DNA of 64,000 nucleotides from an uncultured Bizionia sp. GTDB taxonomy: Bacteria > Bacteroidota > Bacteroidia > Flavobacteriales > Flavobacteriaceae. The notes beneath the pieces were generated by a model. The model saw only the letters and a program-made list of their open reading frames with translations, was not told the origin of the DNA and did no database searches. Position 1 is the stretch's first letter. Each line of letters begins with the position of its first letter. This document shows positions 8,504-17,465 of the stretch, one piece after another. The position numbers and the translations under genes were made by a program. The stretch is taken from positions 372,001 through 436,000 of the forward strand of contig CANMCF010000001.1 in assembly GCA_947496215.1 (NCBI GenBank), given 5' to 3'.

Positions 8504-9541
8504 TTAAGCTTCTTCTACCGTCTTTCGCAAACGAGAACGTCTGTTGAAAGCTTCCAAGTTGTCCAAAACCTTGCTTTCCAAGAAATCTATTACCTTCTCC
8601 TCTATTTTATACTTGTTCTTGTATACTTTGTTGATGTAGGTTATTCCTCCAGGAGACATGACGTTTACTTCCACCAACTTTCCGCCAATGACATCCAAGC
8701 CTACGAAGTATAGTCCATCTTTCACCAGTTTTGGTCCAATTTGCTTGCAAAGGGCTTTCTCCACCTTGCTCAATGAATGTTTCTGAACACTACCTCCGGC
8801 AGATACGTTGGAACGATGATCATCGCTTCCTGGAACGCGTTTCATTGCTCCTACGGGTTCTCCGTTGAGCATTAGAATGCGTACATCTCCTTGGTCTGCT
8901 CCTTCTATGTAATCTTGGAGAATGACATAATTTGATCTACCATCACTACTGGTTATGTAAAAATCCAACAATGAGTTGATGTTGCTCATTGCTGTCTTTT
9001 CTATCAGGATGACTCCAGATCCTCCAAAGCCATTCAATGGCTTTAGTATCATCTTTTCTGCCTTGGATTCTTTTATTTGCTGAACCAAATATCTCTTGTT
9101 CTTGGATACGTGGGTGTTGGGGATGATATTGCTATGTGCATCTCCAAAAGCTGCCGTGTACAATTTGTTGTTTGCTTCACGCATGCCTTGCAAGGAATTG
9201 ACGATGAAGACATCATCCTTTACCGAGTCCAAGAAATTGAGCATTATTGGATCCAAAGGTGGGTTCGCCCTAAAGAATAAGGTGTCGAAACCAGCCAAAG
9301 GAAGCATTTCTTCCCTTAAAATTGCTTTTTTGTAAAAGGCTTTCAATGTAGAGGGGACTTTTTCCATTCTACCTACAACGGTACAGAATGCATTGGTGAC
9401 GCTATTTCGTATCGTTAAATTTGCAGGAGTGCATAGTGCAACGCCGTGGCCTCTTTTTACACATTCCTTGATCAATGCCAAACTAGTGTCGTTTTCTGGG
9501 TCTATCTCTTCCCAAGGGTACATTAAAAAGCAAACATTCAT
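8504..9541 (-). CDS. ATP-grasp ligase of the glutathione synthetase (GshB)/RimK type
   Basis: 345 residues, cytoplasmic. The N-terminal half resembles the GshB substrate domain (FRANPPLDP around 90-98, VNSLQGMREANNK around 114-126). The ATP-grasp half has the lysine motif MILKPLNGFGGSGV (about 163-176), LQDYIEGADQGDVRIL (about 207-222), the glycine-rich loop around RSNVSAGGS (about 243-251) and the metal site VEVNVMSPGG. Such enzymes join a carboxylate to an amine with ATP use, as in glutathione synthesis. No gamma-glutamylcysteine ligase is visible, and this genus-group makes bacillithiol, so a different peptide or amino-acid substrate is likely. It is followed by the small gene, the sulfurtransferase and the two zinc-hydrolase-like genes. 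Confidence 0.85.
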   Translation of the reverse strand: MNVCFLMYPWEEIDPENDTSLALIKECVKRGHGVALCTPANLTIRNSVTNAFCTVVGRMEKVPSTLKAFYKKAILREEMLPLAGFDTLFFRANPPLDPIMLNFLDSVKDDVFIVNSLQGMREANNKLYTAAFGDAHSNIIPNTHVSKNKRYLVQQIKESKAEKMILKPLNGFGGSGVILIEKTAMSNINSLLDFYITSSDGRSNYVILQDYIEGADQGDVRILMLNGEPVGAMKRVPGSDDHRSNVSAGGSVQKHSLSKVEKALCKQIGPKLVKDGLYFVGLDVIGGKLVEVNVMSPGGITYINKVYKNKYKIEEKVIDFLESKVLDNLEAFNRRSRLRKTVEEA

Positions 9542-9601
9542 ACCTTGTGGTTATAATTGATTAGGTAATAAATTTAAAAATAAAAATTTAAAATCCATCA
9601 A

Positions 9602-10924
9602 TTATTTCTTGGGATAGTCATCATCCCATTCTACAGGCTTGGGTTCGTGCAACTTACCCAATGATTTGGCTACAAGCATGGATACTGTTGCATCCCCCGT
9701 TACATTCACAACGGTTCTACACATGTCCAAAGGTCGGTCCACAGCAAAGATCAAAGCCAATCCTATTGGTAGCAATTCTGCTGGAAAACCTATCGATTCC
9801 AATACGATAACCAACATCACCATTCCTGCACTGGGTACGGCTGCACTTCCAATGGAAGCCAACAATGCCGTTACTATGATTACCAATTGATTTGTAAATG
9901 TCAATCCTTCCGGCCAGATCACTTGCATGATGAATACCGCAGCAATACCTTGATATAGACTGGTGCCATCCATGTTCACCGTTGCGCCTACCGGCAATAC
10001 GAAACCAGAGACTTCCTTGTCCACTCCAATATGTTCCTCCACACGTTCCATGGTCACTGGCAGGGTCGCTGCACTGGAACTCGTTGAAAATGCCAACAAT
10101 TGTGCTGGACTGATTTGTTTCAAGAACCAAACTGGTGACTTCTTGGTGTAGGTAGATACCAATATCAAATAGAATCCTATCATCAAGCCCAATCCAAATA
10201 CGACGCATCCTGCATACCAAAGTAGTTTCACAAGGATTTCAGTATCATCGAATGCCACGATGACATTAGCCATCAATGCCAATACGGCATAAGGTGCAAA
10301 CAACATTATCAGGTCTACCATTTTCATTACGACTTCATTCAAGGAGTCGAAAAAACTCACCAATGGCTTGGCCTTCTTCTCGGGTAACAACAACAAGCAA
10401 ATACCAACGAACAATGCAAAGAAAATGATTTGTAACATTTTTGCTTCACCCAATGCCGTGAATATGTTGCTAGGAAATATGTCTACCAAAGCTTGCAATG
10501 GTCCTGCATCTTTTTGAGCACTGGCTTTCATCAACTTGTCCGTAACACCGGCATCGTTCTCATATTTCATCTTTATCTTCTCAATGGTCTCTTGAGACAT
10601 TCCCGTACCTGGTTGCACGGTATTCACAATGGTCAAACCTATGACAATGGCCACCAAGGTCGTTCCTACGTAGATTATGATGGTTCGAAGTCCCATCGTC
10701 TTGATCTTAGAAATGTCTTTCAAGTCAGAAATACCTTTTATCAAAGACGCCAAGATCAATGGAACGGCTATGAGTTTCAATAGATTGATGAATATCTTGC
10801 CAAAAGGTGCAATCCAATCGGAAACAAAGCCTTTGCCCCCATCTACGGTATTCATTATGAATCCAAAAATGATACCCAATACCATTCCTATTATTATCTT
10901 CCAGTGTAATGCTAGTTTTTTCAT
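9602..10924 (-). CDS. Dicarboxylate/amino acid:cation symporter (DAACS family)
   Basis: 440 residues with about eight membrane helices and two re-entrant loops. Family signatures are clear: the serine-rich loop AFSTSSSAATLPVT (around 285-298), the NMDGT motif (around 327-331) and the C-terminal D-x3-D-x2-R-x2-N region with DRPLDMCRTVVNVTGD. These bind sodium or protons and the substrate (glutamate, aspartate or C4-dicarboxylates). It lies 27 bases after aroC and 60 bases before the ATP-grasp ligase on the same strand, so it could supply glutamate or aspartate for the ligase. Confidence 0.93.
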   Translation of the reverse strand: MKKLALHWKIIIGMVLGIIFGFIMNTVDGGKGFVSDWIAPFGKIFINLLKLIAVPLILASLIKGISDLKDISKIKTMGLRTIIIYVGTTLVAIVIGLTIVNTVQPGTGMSQETIEKIKMKYENDAGVTDKLMKASAQKDAGPLQALVDIFPSNIFTALGEAKMLQIIFFALFVGICLLLLPEKKAKPLVSFFDSLNEVVMKMVDLIMLFAPYAVLALMANVIVAFDDTEILVKLLWYAGCVVFGLGLMIGFYLILVSTYTKKSPVWFLKQISPAQLLAFSTSSSAATLPVTMERVEEHIGVDKEVSGFVLPVGATVNMDGTSLYQGIAAVFIMQVIWPEGLTFTNQLVIIVTALLASIGSAAVPSAGMVMLVIVLESIGFPAELLPIGLALIFAVDRPLDMCRTVVNVTGDATVSMLVAKSLGKLHEPKPVEWDDDYPKK

Positions 10925-10951
10925 TGAAACCTTGTTTTGTGAGAATTACAT

Positions 10952-12010
10952 TTAATATGTCTTGTTGAGCAAATAATAGTCGGCCAAGACCATTGCTGCC
11001 ATAGCTTCGACTATGGGAACGGCCCTTGGTACGACGCAAGGGTCATGACGACCTTTACCGTGCATTTCCACGATGTTGCCATCTTTGTCTATCGTCTCTT
11101 GTTTTTGCATTATGGTCGCAACTGGTTTGAAGGCAACGCGGAAATAGATGTCCATTCCATTGCTTATGCCACCTTGTATTCCTCCAGAAAGATTGGTCTT
11201 GGTCGTGCCATCCGAATTGAACAAGTCGTTGTGCTCGCTCCCTTTCATTTTTGCACCACAGAAACCACTACCATATTCAAATCCCTTTACAGCATTGATG
11301 GATAGCATAGCCTTGCCCAACTCGGCATGTAGTCTGTCGAAAACAGGTTCTCCCAATCCAACGGGAACGTTTTTGATCACACAAGTCACCGTACCTCCTA
11401 TGGTATCTCCTTCTTTTCGTATTTCCTTTATGCGTTCAATCATTTTCTCGGCAGAAGCAGCATCGGGGCAACGTACGTCGTTGGATTCAATTTGGTTGAA
11501 ATCCAAATCCTGATATGGTTTGTCTATGAAGATGTCTCCAACCGATGATGTAAAGGCATGTATTTCCATGTCTTTCAACACCTGTTTTGCTATGGCGCCA
11601 GCCACCACTCTACTAGCTGTTTCACGAGCTGAACTTCTTCCACCTCCTCTATAGTCACGATGTCCATATTTTTTATCATATACGTAATCGGCATGACTAG
11701 GTCTGTAGGAATCTTTTATGTGCGAATAGTCTTTGGATTTCTGGTTTGCATTCTCAATGACGAACCCAATTGGCGTGCCTGTGGTTTTTCCTTCGAAAAT
11801 ACCTGAAAGGAACTTGACTTCGTCTGGTTCTTTACGTTGTGTAACTATTGCAGATTGTCCTGGTTTGCGTCTATTCATTTCATTTTGAACAGCTTCCAAA
11901 TCTATTTCTATTCCTGGGGGACACCCATCTATAACTCCACCAATTGCAACTCCATGTGATTCACCAAAAGTGGTAAGGTTAAATACTTTTCCGAAGGAAT
12001 TTCCTGCCAT
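10952..12010 (-). CDS. aroC: Chorismate synthase
   Basis: 352 residues, the usual length. It converts 5-enolpyruvylshikimate-3-phosphate to chorismate, the last shared step of aromatic amino-acid synthesis, using reduced FMN. Signatures include [18 protein letters not shown] near the N-terminus (residues 13-30), [17 protein letters not shown] (about 114-130) and the C-terminal [13 protein letters not shown]. It begins the long minus-strand run ending in the DUF1704 gene; its start faces the lipoprotein gene, so the 120-base gap probably holds divergent promoters. Confidence 0.97.
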   Translation of the reverse strand: MAGNSFGKVFNLTTFGESHGVAIGGVIDGCPPGIEIDLEAVQNEMNRRKPGQSAIVTQRKEPDEVKFLSGIFEGKTTGTPIGFVIENANQKSKDYSHIKDSYRPSHADYVYDKKYGHRDYRGGGRSSARETASRVVAGAIAKQVLKDMEIHAFTSSVGDIFIDKPYQDLDFNQIESNDVRCPDAASAEKMIERIKEIRKEGDTIGGTVTCVIKNVPVGLGEPVFDRLHAELGKAMLSINAVKGFEYGSGFCGAKMKGSEHNDLFNSDGTTKTNLSGGIQGGISNGMDIYFRVAFKPVATIMQKQETIDKDGNIVEMHGKGRHDPCVVPRAVPIVEAMAAMVLADYYLLNKTY

Positions 12011-12130
12011 ATAATTTTTTTTATGCTAATGTAAATGTTATATCACAGAAACAAAAATTGTAGTTTAAGTTTATAGTTATTTAAGTTAAATAAATTACTT
12101 TAGCAGAGTTTAAAAAAAAATAGCCTTCCC

Positions 12131-12991
12131 ATGAAACTCAACAAATACATCAATTTACTTTTTATTGCCTTGTTCGTAATGACCTCATGTTCTGATGACA
12201 ATGATTCGGATACATCAAATCCTGGAGATCCAGATACCACGGTGACTGGAAATTACTTTCCTTCTAGCCTAAATGACTTTTGGAATTATGATGTGGTGAA
12301 TACGGACAATGCAACCAGTGAATCTGTCGAGAGTACGGATAACATATACGTTGCAAGTGTTACCAATACCACTTTCAATTTGGAAGCAAACAACAATACC
12401 GTTGCCAACGGTACCATGAACGGGTTGTTGACGACTACAGAGTTGTCCCGCACCGATACTGAATTGACAATTGACGGTACTATGGAATTGCCAGCAGAGA
12501 TAAGTGATTTGATTGAGTTTGACATTGTACTGGACAATGTAAAGCTATATAACTTGAATGCTAGCAATGGTACACAATTGTCTTCAAGTACGAATACGGC
12601 ACAGCAAGATTTCAATGGCTTTCCGGTGACCATTACCTATATGATAACAACGACAGCTCTTGGATCATCAGATTCCATGAGTTTGAATGGAGAAACATAC
12701 AATGATGTGATAACTACGAGTATGAAAGTCAATCTAAAGGTTTCTACCGTCGTCACTGTAGCTAGTATTCCTGTTACCATAAACATTTTGGATCCTCAAG
12801 ATGTATTGATCATAACCAATTATTTTGCCAAGGACATCGGTTTGGTGCGTTCTGAAGCCGATTCCGACTTTAACGTAAGCGCTACGGCAATTGCAGCATT
12901 GGAAGCTGCTGGAGTGGACTTGGATGGCATACCAACTTCTGGTTCTTCTACTAACATACAGGAGATGACGGATTTTTCGGTGGCCGAATAA
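12131..12991 (+). CDS. Putative lipoprotein of unknown function
   Basis: 286 residues. A lipoprotein signal ends in VMTSC (cysteine about 20), followed by an acidic S-D-D-N stretch and proline/glycine linker, as is common for surface-exposed Bacteroidota lipoproteins. The rest (about 40-286) is a Thr/Ser/Asn-rich beta-type domain with no motif I recognise. It is monocistronic: aroC is divergent upstream and a strong terminator follows about 90 bases after the stop. Confidence 0.8.
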   Translation: MKLNKYINLLFIALFVMTSCSDDNDSDTSNPGDPDTTVTGNYFPSSLNDFWNYDVVNTDNATSESVESTDNIYVASVTNTTFNLEANNNTVANGTMNGLLTTTELSRTDTELTIDGTMELPAEISDLIEFDIVLDNVKLYNLNASNGTQLSSSTNTAQQDFNGFPVTITYMITTTALGSSDSMSLNGETYNDVITTSMKVNLKVSTVVTVASIPVTINILDPQDVLIITNYFAKDIGLVRSEADSDFNVSATAIAALEAAGVDLDGIPTSGSSTNIQEMTDFSVAE

Positions 12992-13079
12992 TTCTTTTTT
13001 GGTAGTTAATATTTACCAGTGAAATTTTACAACAGCTTTATGAGTCTAACAATTTAAAAGCTAATATGTAGTACAATAT

Positions 13080-13128
13080 AAGTGTTCGTGTTTTGTTAAG
13101 CAAAGACGAACACTTTCTTTTTTTATTC
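13080..13128 (+). terminator. Intrinsic terminator after the lipoprotein gene
   Basis: A perfect 10-bp stem (13080-13089 with 13106-13115, arms AAGTGTTCGT/ACGAACACTT) encloses a 16-base loop and is followed by a T-rich run to about 13128. Confidence 0.8.
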
Positions 13129-13147
13129 TTTTCAATATTCACGCCTT

Positions 13148-13255
13148 TCTCAAGAAAGCATTGAAATACCTCTTTCTCCTACCGTCACATCTTTAGTTTC
13201 AATTAACAAACCAGAAAAGGTTATTTATGATATTTCTGTTTCCGATATGAAATAG
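13148..13255 (+). pseudogene. Relic of a T9SS type A sorting domain
   Basis: The frame from 13148 to the TAG at 13253-13255 reads as the front half of a T9SS C-terminal sorting domain (S-I-E-I-P-x-S-P-T-V-T-S-L-V-S-I, then KVIYDISVSDM, where a living domain would continue LGR). It has lost the YPNP start, the rest of the domain and any start codon. It starts just after a terminator, so it is probably a decayed fragment of a former secreted-protein gene. Confidence 0.5.
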
Positions 13256-13761
13256 AGGCCACACCCCTTCCCGCTAAGATGATTCAATGACTAATCCGAA
13301 TTACACCTCAATGCCCGTTGGAGGTGCCCTTAATTTATGAAGGCCACAAAATTGTCTCTTAGCAAAAAACCTCCTCGATTAATTCATTTCCACACAAAGA
13401 TTCGTAGATGTCAAGTGTCTTTTAATTAGGGTATAGCGCAATAAAAGTGTTGTATATGTAAGGAATCACTTTTTGATATGAAGATTTACACTTGCTCATC
13501 AAAAAAGAGATGCTGAATTGGAAAATGGAAATTTGCTCGATGCTCCCCAGAAATCGAGATTGGACATACGATGCCTGTCAATTGATATTTGCACTATGGA
13601 CAAACGAAACCTATCAAGAAACTTATGCACAGCGTGATAATTTGTCTATAAATGCGAAAGCGAAAAATTTGTTCATAGGGCGGATACGGTAGCAACAATC
13701 AATACGGACACTAAACTTCCTGTAATGCGAGATTAATAACACGTTTATAAAACCATCCATT
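13256..13761. other. Gene-free stretch upstream of the CotH operon
   Basis: About 500 bases with only short broken frames. The longest is a 66-codon plus-strand frame at 13492-13692 with no recognisable features. With the sorting-domain relic just before it, this looks like decaying coding DNA. It must also contain the promoter of the CotH operon, but I cannot point to a convincing -7/-33 pair. Confidence 0.4.
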
Positions 13762-16740
13762 ATGAAACAGAAAAGTACCATTACCATTGTTTTATTATTA
13801 TTGTTCAACCATTTTTTAATGGGACAAGTAATCATTAATGAATATTCCGCATCAAATTTAACTGGTTATCTAGATAATTATGAGAATGAAGAAGATTGGA
13901 TAGAATTATTCAACACTAGCAATTCTGCCGTGGATTTATCTGGGTATTATTTAAGTGACTCAACAGATGAACCCACAAAATGGATGATTCCAATTGGAAC
14001 GACCATACCTGCCAATGGATATTTGGTTTTTTGGTGTTCTGGTCGAAACGAATCCTCTGGAGGCAATTACCATACTAATTTCAAATTAAAACAAACCAAG
14101 AATACTGCGGAACACACCGTTTTTTCAGACACAAATGGAACAATAATAAATGATGTTGAATTGCAAAAGACACAATTGGAACATTCTATGGGTAGATTTC
14201 CAAATGGGTCTTCAACGTGGAAGGTGTTTACAAGCCCAACTCTAGGAAATGCCAATTCTGGCTCTAATTATACAGCCTATGCAGAAACTCCTGAAGTGAG
14301 TATAGATGCTGGGTTTTACAATGGCACTCAAACACTTGAGATTTCAACAAGCGAACCTAATTCTTCAATTCACTATACTACAAATGGCAACAGGCCCAAT
14401 GGAGGAAGTGTAACCTACACGAATCCACTTGCAATAGATAACACCCAAATAATAAAGGCAATAGTGATTTCTACAAATTCTGAAATCCTACCAAGCTTCA
14501 TCACCTTTGGCACCTATTTTATCAATGAAGATCACTCATTGCCCGTTTTATCCACTTCTGCAAACGAATTAACGACCTTGCTCAACGGTTCCATAGATCT
14601 AAGACCACATGGTACCATTGAGTATTTTGATGCCAGTGGAGAAAGAAAAGATCATGGTTATGGCGAGTATAACAAACACGGACAAGACTCTTGGCAATTC
14701 GACCAAAGAAGTTTTGATTACATAGCACGTGATGAAATGGGGTATCATGACGCCATCAATGAAAAGTTGTTGGATTTATCAGAAAGAGAAAAATTTCAAA
14801 GAATAATTATTAGAGCTTCTGGAGATGACAATTACCCTGGGATTGATAGCAGTGCACATGTTAGAGATGTCTTTATTCACAAACTGGCAAATAAAAACAA
14901 CCTAAAACTCGATATGAGACGAGGAGAACGAACGGTGGTTTACGCCAATGGTCAATATTGGGGGGTTTATTCTATTCGAGAAAAAGTAAGTGACTCCGAT
15001 TACACGAATTTCTATTATGATCAAGACAAGTTCAATATTCAATATATAATGAATTGGGCAGAAACTTGGGCTCAATATGGAGGAGAGCAAGCCATCATTG
15101 ATTGGAATACCATTCATGACTATGCACTAAACAATGACTTATCCGACCAAACCCATTATGAACATGTAACAAGTGAAATAGACGTCACAAGTCTTGTGGA
15201 TTATGTATTAGTCAATTCGTATGTTGTATGCACAGACTGGATCAATTGGAACACGTCATGGTGGAGAGGCTTGGATGAAGATGGGGAACACAAAAAATGG
15301 GGGTATGTCCTATGGGATGAAGATGCTACTTTCAACCACTATATAAATTACACCAACGTTCCAAATGAAAATGCTGACGCAGACCCATGTTATCCTGAAG
15401 ATATTGATCTAGATCCTGAGGAGCATATTGTTTTGCTGAACAAGCTTTTGGAAAACGAGGAATTCAGACAATACTACATTACTCGTTATATGGATCTTAT
15501 GAACACTGCCTTGGCTGAAGATGAAATGATCAGCGTGTTGGAGGGAATTGAAAGTTCGTTGATTCCTGAAATGCCTCAACATTTTGCCAGATGGGGAGGA
15601 AATATGAATCAATGGGCAGGAAATGTCCAAAAAATAAAAGATTTCATTTCAGATAGGAACATATACTTGCCAGATGGATTAAACGAATGCTATGATCTCA
15701 CTGGGCCTTATGACATAACCTTAGACGTAGAACCTGCCAATTCTGGGCAAATTAAATTTAATTCAATAACAATAGACAACGATGATTATATATGGACAGG
15801 CCAATACCATGGAGGTGTGAACATGTTGATAAAGGCTGTTCAAAGCAATCCAAGTTATGTTTTTGATCATTGGGAGATAGACAATCATACGATTTCCGAC
15901 AACACTCTTTTGGATATAAGTTTGTTGCTCACCCAAAGTGACAACATAAAAGCGGTATTTGCGCCAGCGGGAAGTAGCGACATAGTTATCAATGAAATAA
16001 ACTACAAAGACGCGTCTGATTTCGAAGTAAAGGATTGGATTGAATTATACAACAATGGTTCTTCAACAATTGATGTATCCAACTGGGTCTTCAAGGATGA
16101 TGATGATGACAATGCATTTTCAATACCGGATGGTACTTCTATGGCTCCAAACACTTACTTGGTGCTTGCTAGGAGTTTAACCGATTTTCAAACTTTGTTC
16201 CCTGGAGTAAGTCCAGTAATAGGTGAATTTGATTTTGGTCTCAGTGGTGGTGGAGAGTTAATTCGTTTGTATGACAACAATGGTACTTTGGCTGATTCTG
16301 TTGAGTATGATGATGAGGCTCCTTGGCCAACTGAAGCAGACGGGAATGGCCCTTCCCTAGAACTCGTCAATCCGAGTTTAGACAATGCACTTCCAGAAAA
16401 TTGGCAGGCTTGTACTTCTGTAGAATCTGAACATGGAACGCCTGGGGCTGTAAATTCAAATTGTATTTTAAGTGTTGATGACATCTCCAACATAGAGATA
16501 GGTGTGTCTATTTTTCCGAATCCTATGACTGATGAGACTACCATTATGATAAACAATAACATTTCACCTGTGAAATTGGTTGTATATGATCTTCTTGGCA
16601 GGGAAATAATTCAATTGAAGACTAATGAATCAAATATTTTCACACTTCAAAGAGGAACAATGAAATCTGGAGTATATCTTATTAAAATAACTAATGCAGA
16701 ACAATCAACTATTCATGTTGAAAGATTGGTAATAGAATAA
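13762..16740 (+). CDS. Secreted CotH-kinase family protein with two lamin-tail domains and T9SS sorting domain
   Basis: 992 residues. Order: signal peptide (about 1-21), lamin-tail-like domain (about 22-140, with EDWIELFN), chitobiase/hexosaminidase C-terminal-like domain (about 170-250), CotH kinase domain (about 280-610), an InlB B-repeat-like segment (about 655-735), second lamin-tail domain (about 740-885, with KDWIELYN) and T9SS type A sorting domain (about 905-992, with FPNPMTDE and GVYLIKIT). CotH signatures include IIRASGDD, GVYSIREK and the metal motif WDEDATF. CotH of Bacillus spores is an atypical secreted protein kinase. The DUF4956 gene follows after 11 bases, a known CotH partner, but the VTC-type polyphosphate polymerase often found with them is absent. 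Confidence 0.88.
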   Translation: MKQKSTITIVLLLLFNHFLMGQVIINEYSASNLTGYLDNYENEEDWIELFNTSNSAVDLSGYYLSDSTDEPTKWMIPIGTTIPANGYLVFWCSGRNESSGGNYHTNFKLKQTKNTAEHTVFSDTNGTIINDVELQKTQLEHSMGRFPNGSSTWKVFTSPTLGNANSGSNYTAYAETPEVSIDAGFYNGTQTLEISTSEPNSSIHYTTNGNRPNGGSVTYTNPLAIDNTQIIKAIVISTNSEILPSFITFGTYFINEDHSLPVLSTSANELTTLLNGSIDLRPHGTIEYFDASGERKDHGYGEYNKHGQDSWQFDQRSFDYIARDEMGYHDAINEKLLDLSEREKFQRIIIRASGDDNYPGIDSSAHVRDVFIHKLANKNNLKLDMRRGERTVVYANGQYWGVYSIREKVSDSDYTNFYYDQDKFNIQYIMNWAETWAQYGGEQAIIDWNTIHDYALNNDLSDQTHYEHVTSEIDVTSLVDYVLVNSYVVCTDWINWNTSWWRGLDEDGEHKKWGYVLWDEDATFNHYINYTNVPNENADADPCYPEDIDLDPEEHIVLLNKLLENEEFRQYYITRYMDLMNTALAEDEMISVLEGIESSLIPEMPQHFARWGGNMNQWAGNVQKIKDFISDRNIYLPDGLNECYDLTGPYDITLDVEPANSGQIKFNSITIDNDDYIWTGQYHGGVNMLIKAVQSNPSYVFDHWEIDNHTISDNTLLDISLLLTQSDNIKAVFAPAGSSDIVINEINYKDASDFEVKDWIELYNNGSSTIDVSNWVFKDDDDDNAFSIPDGTSMAPNTYLVLARSLTDFQTLFPGVSPVIGEFDFGLSGGGELIRLYDNNGTLADSVEYDDEAPWPTEADGNGPSLELVNPSLDNALPENWQACTSVESEHGTPGAVNSNCILSVDDISNIEIGVSIFPNPMTDETTIMINNNISPVKLVVYDLLGREIIQLKTNESNIFTLQRGTMKSGVYLIKITNAEQSTIHVERLVIE

Positions 16741-16751
16741 CTTCATAATAT

Positions 16752-17465
16752 ATGTTTGATTTTTCAAGTCTTTCAAATAATTTAGAAGGATATAGCCTAG
16801 CCAATGTAATAATCATTGCATTGGTTTCTTTTGTTTTATCGTCCTTAATAGCATTTACCTATCAAAAAACTGTTAGAGAGCTAGAAAGCCCTAGGTATTT
16901 CATACAGTCTTTAATATTGATTTCCATTCCCGTTGCAACTGTAATGCAAGCCATTGGAGATAGTTTGGCCAGAGGTCTTGGCTTATTAGGTGCATTGGCA
17001 ATCATTCGATTCAGAACTACACTCCGCAATCCTAGGAATATGGTTTTCATGTTCGCATCAATCTCAGTAGGCATAGCGTGTGGTGTCTATGGATTGATTA
17101 TTGGTGTTGTTGGGACCGCTGGTTTTTGTCTAGTGGTGGTGATTATGCATTTTTCAACAATAAGCAAGATTAATAGCATTGTTGGAACCTTACGATTTGA
17201 AATTCCAGATCTAACACATTTCACTACAACTGAAAAAGATCAAATCGACCAAACAATCAACAATCGTTGCATCAAAGTTAGTTTAATCAGGTATGGGATA
17301 AATAAGAGAAAAAAAAACAAAGAGCCTGTAGAAGCTGTTGCTTTTGAATATAAAATTAAAATAAGCGATCAAGAAGCAGCTAAGAAATTAGTAAACGAAC
17401 TATCTGGCATCAAAGGTGTATTTAACGTCAAGTTTAATTTTAATGATGGATATGAAAAAATTTAA
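16752..17465 (+). CDS. DUF4956 membrane protein
   Basis: 237 residues with four membrane helices (about 18-38, 50-68, 75-95 and 100-130) and a cytoplasmic C-terminal domain of about 100 residues with an ACT-like look. The conserved core GLLGALAIIRFRTTLRNPRNMVF, split around residues 77-99, marks DUF4956 and recalls MgtC-type proteins. Members often neighbour CotH kinases and VTC-domain polyphosphate polymerases. Function unproven; a role in the inner membrane supplying or moving a phosphate-containing molecule has been suggested by context only. Here it sits between CotH and a HlyD/TolC-like pair, so it may be the inner-membrane part of an export route. Confidence 0.85.
   Translation: MFDFSSLSNNLEGYSLANVIIIALVSFVLSSLIAFTYQKTVRELESPRYFIQSLILISIPVATVMQAIGDSLARGLGLLGALAIIRFRTTLRNPRNMVFMFASISVGIACGVYGLIIGVVGTAGFCLVVVIMHFSTISKINSIVGTLRFEIPDLTHFTTTEKDQIDQTINNRCIKVSLIRYGINKRKKNKEPVEAVAFEYKIKISDQEAAKKLVNELSGIKGVFNVKFNFNDGYEKI

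Noticed and set aside
13492-13692. 66-codon plus-strand frame
   Set aside because: Isolated, unrecognised, in a stretch that looks like decayed DNA; left as part of the gene-free region.
17416-17451. Upstream extension of the HlyD-like gene
   Set aside because: It would overlap the DUF4956 gene by 50 bases and put a non-hydrophobic tail before the membrane anchor; a start at 17443-17452 is more natural.
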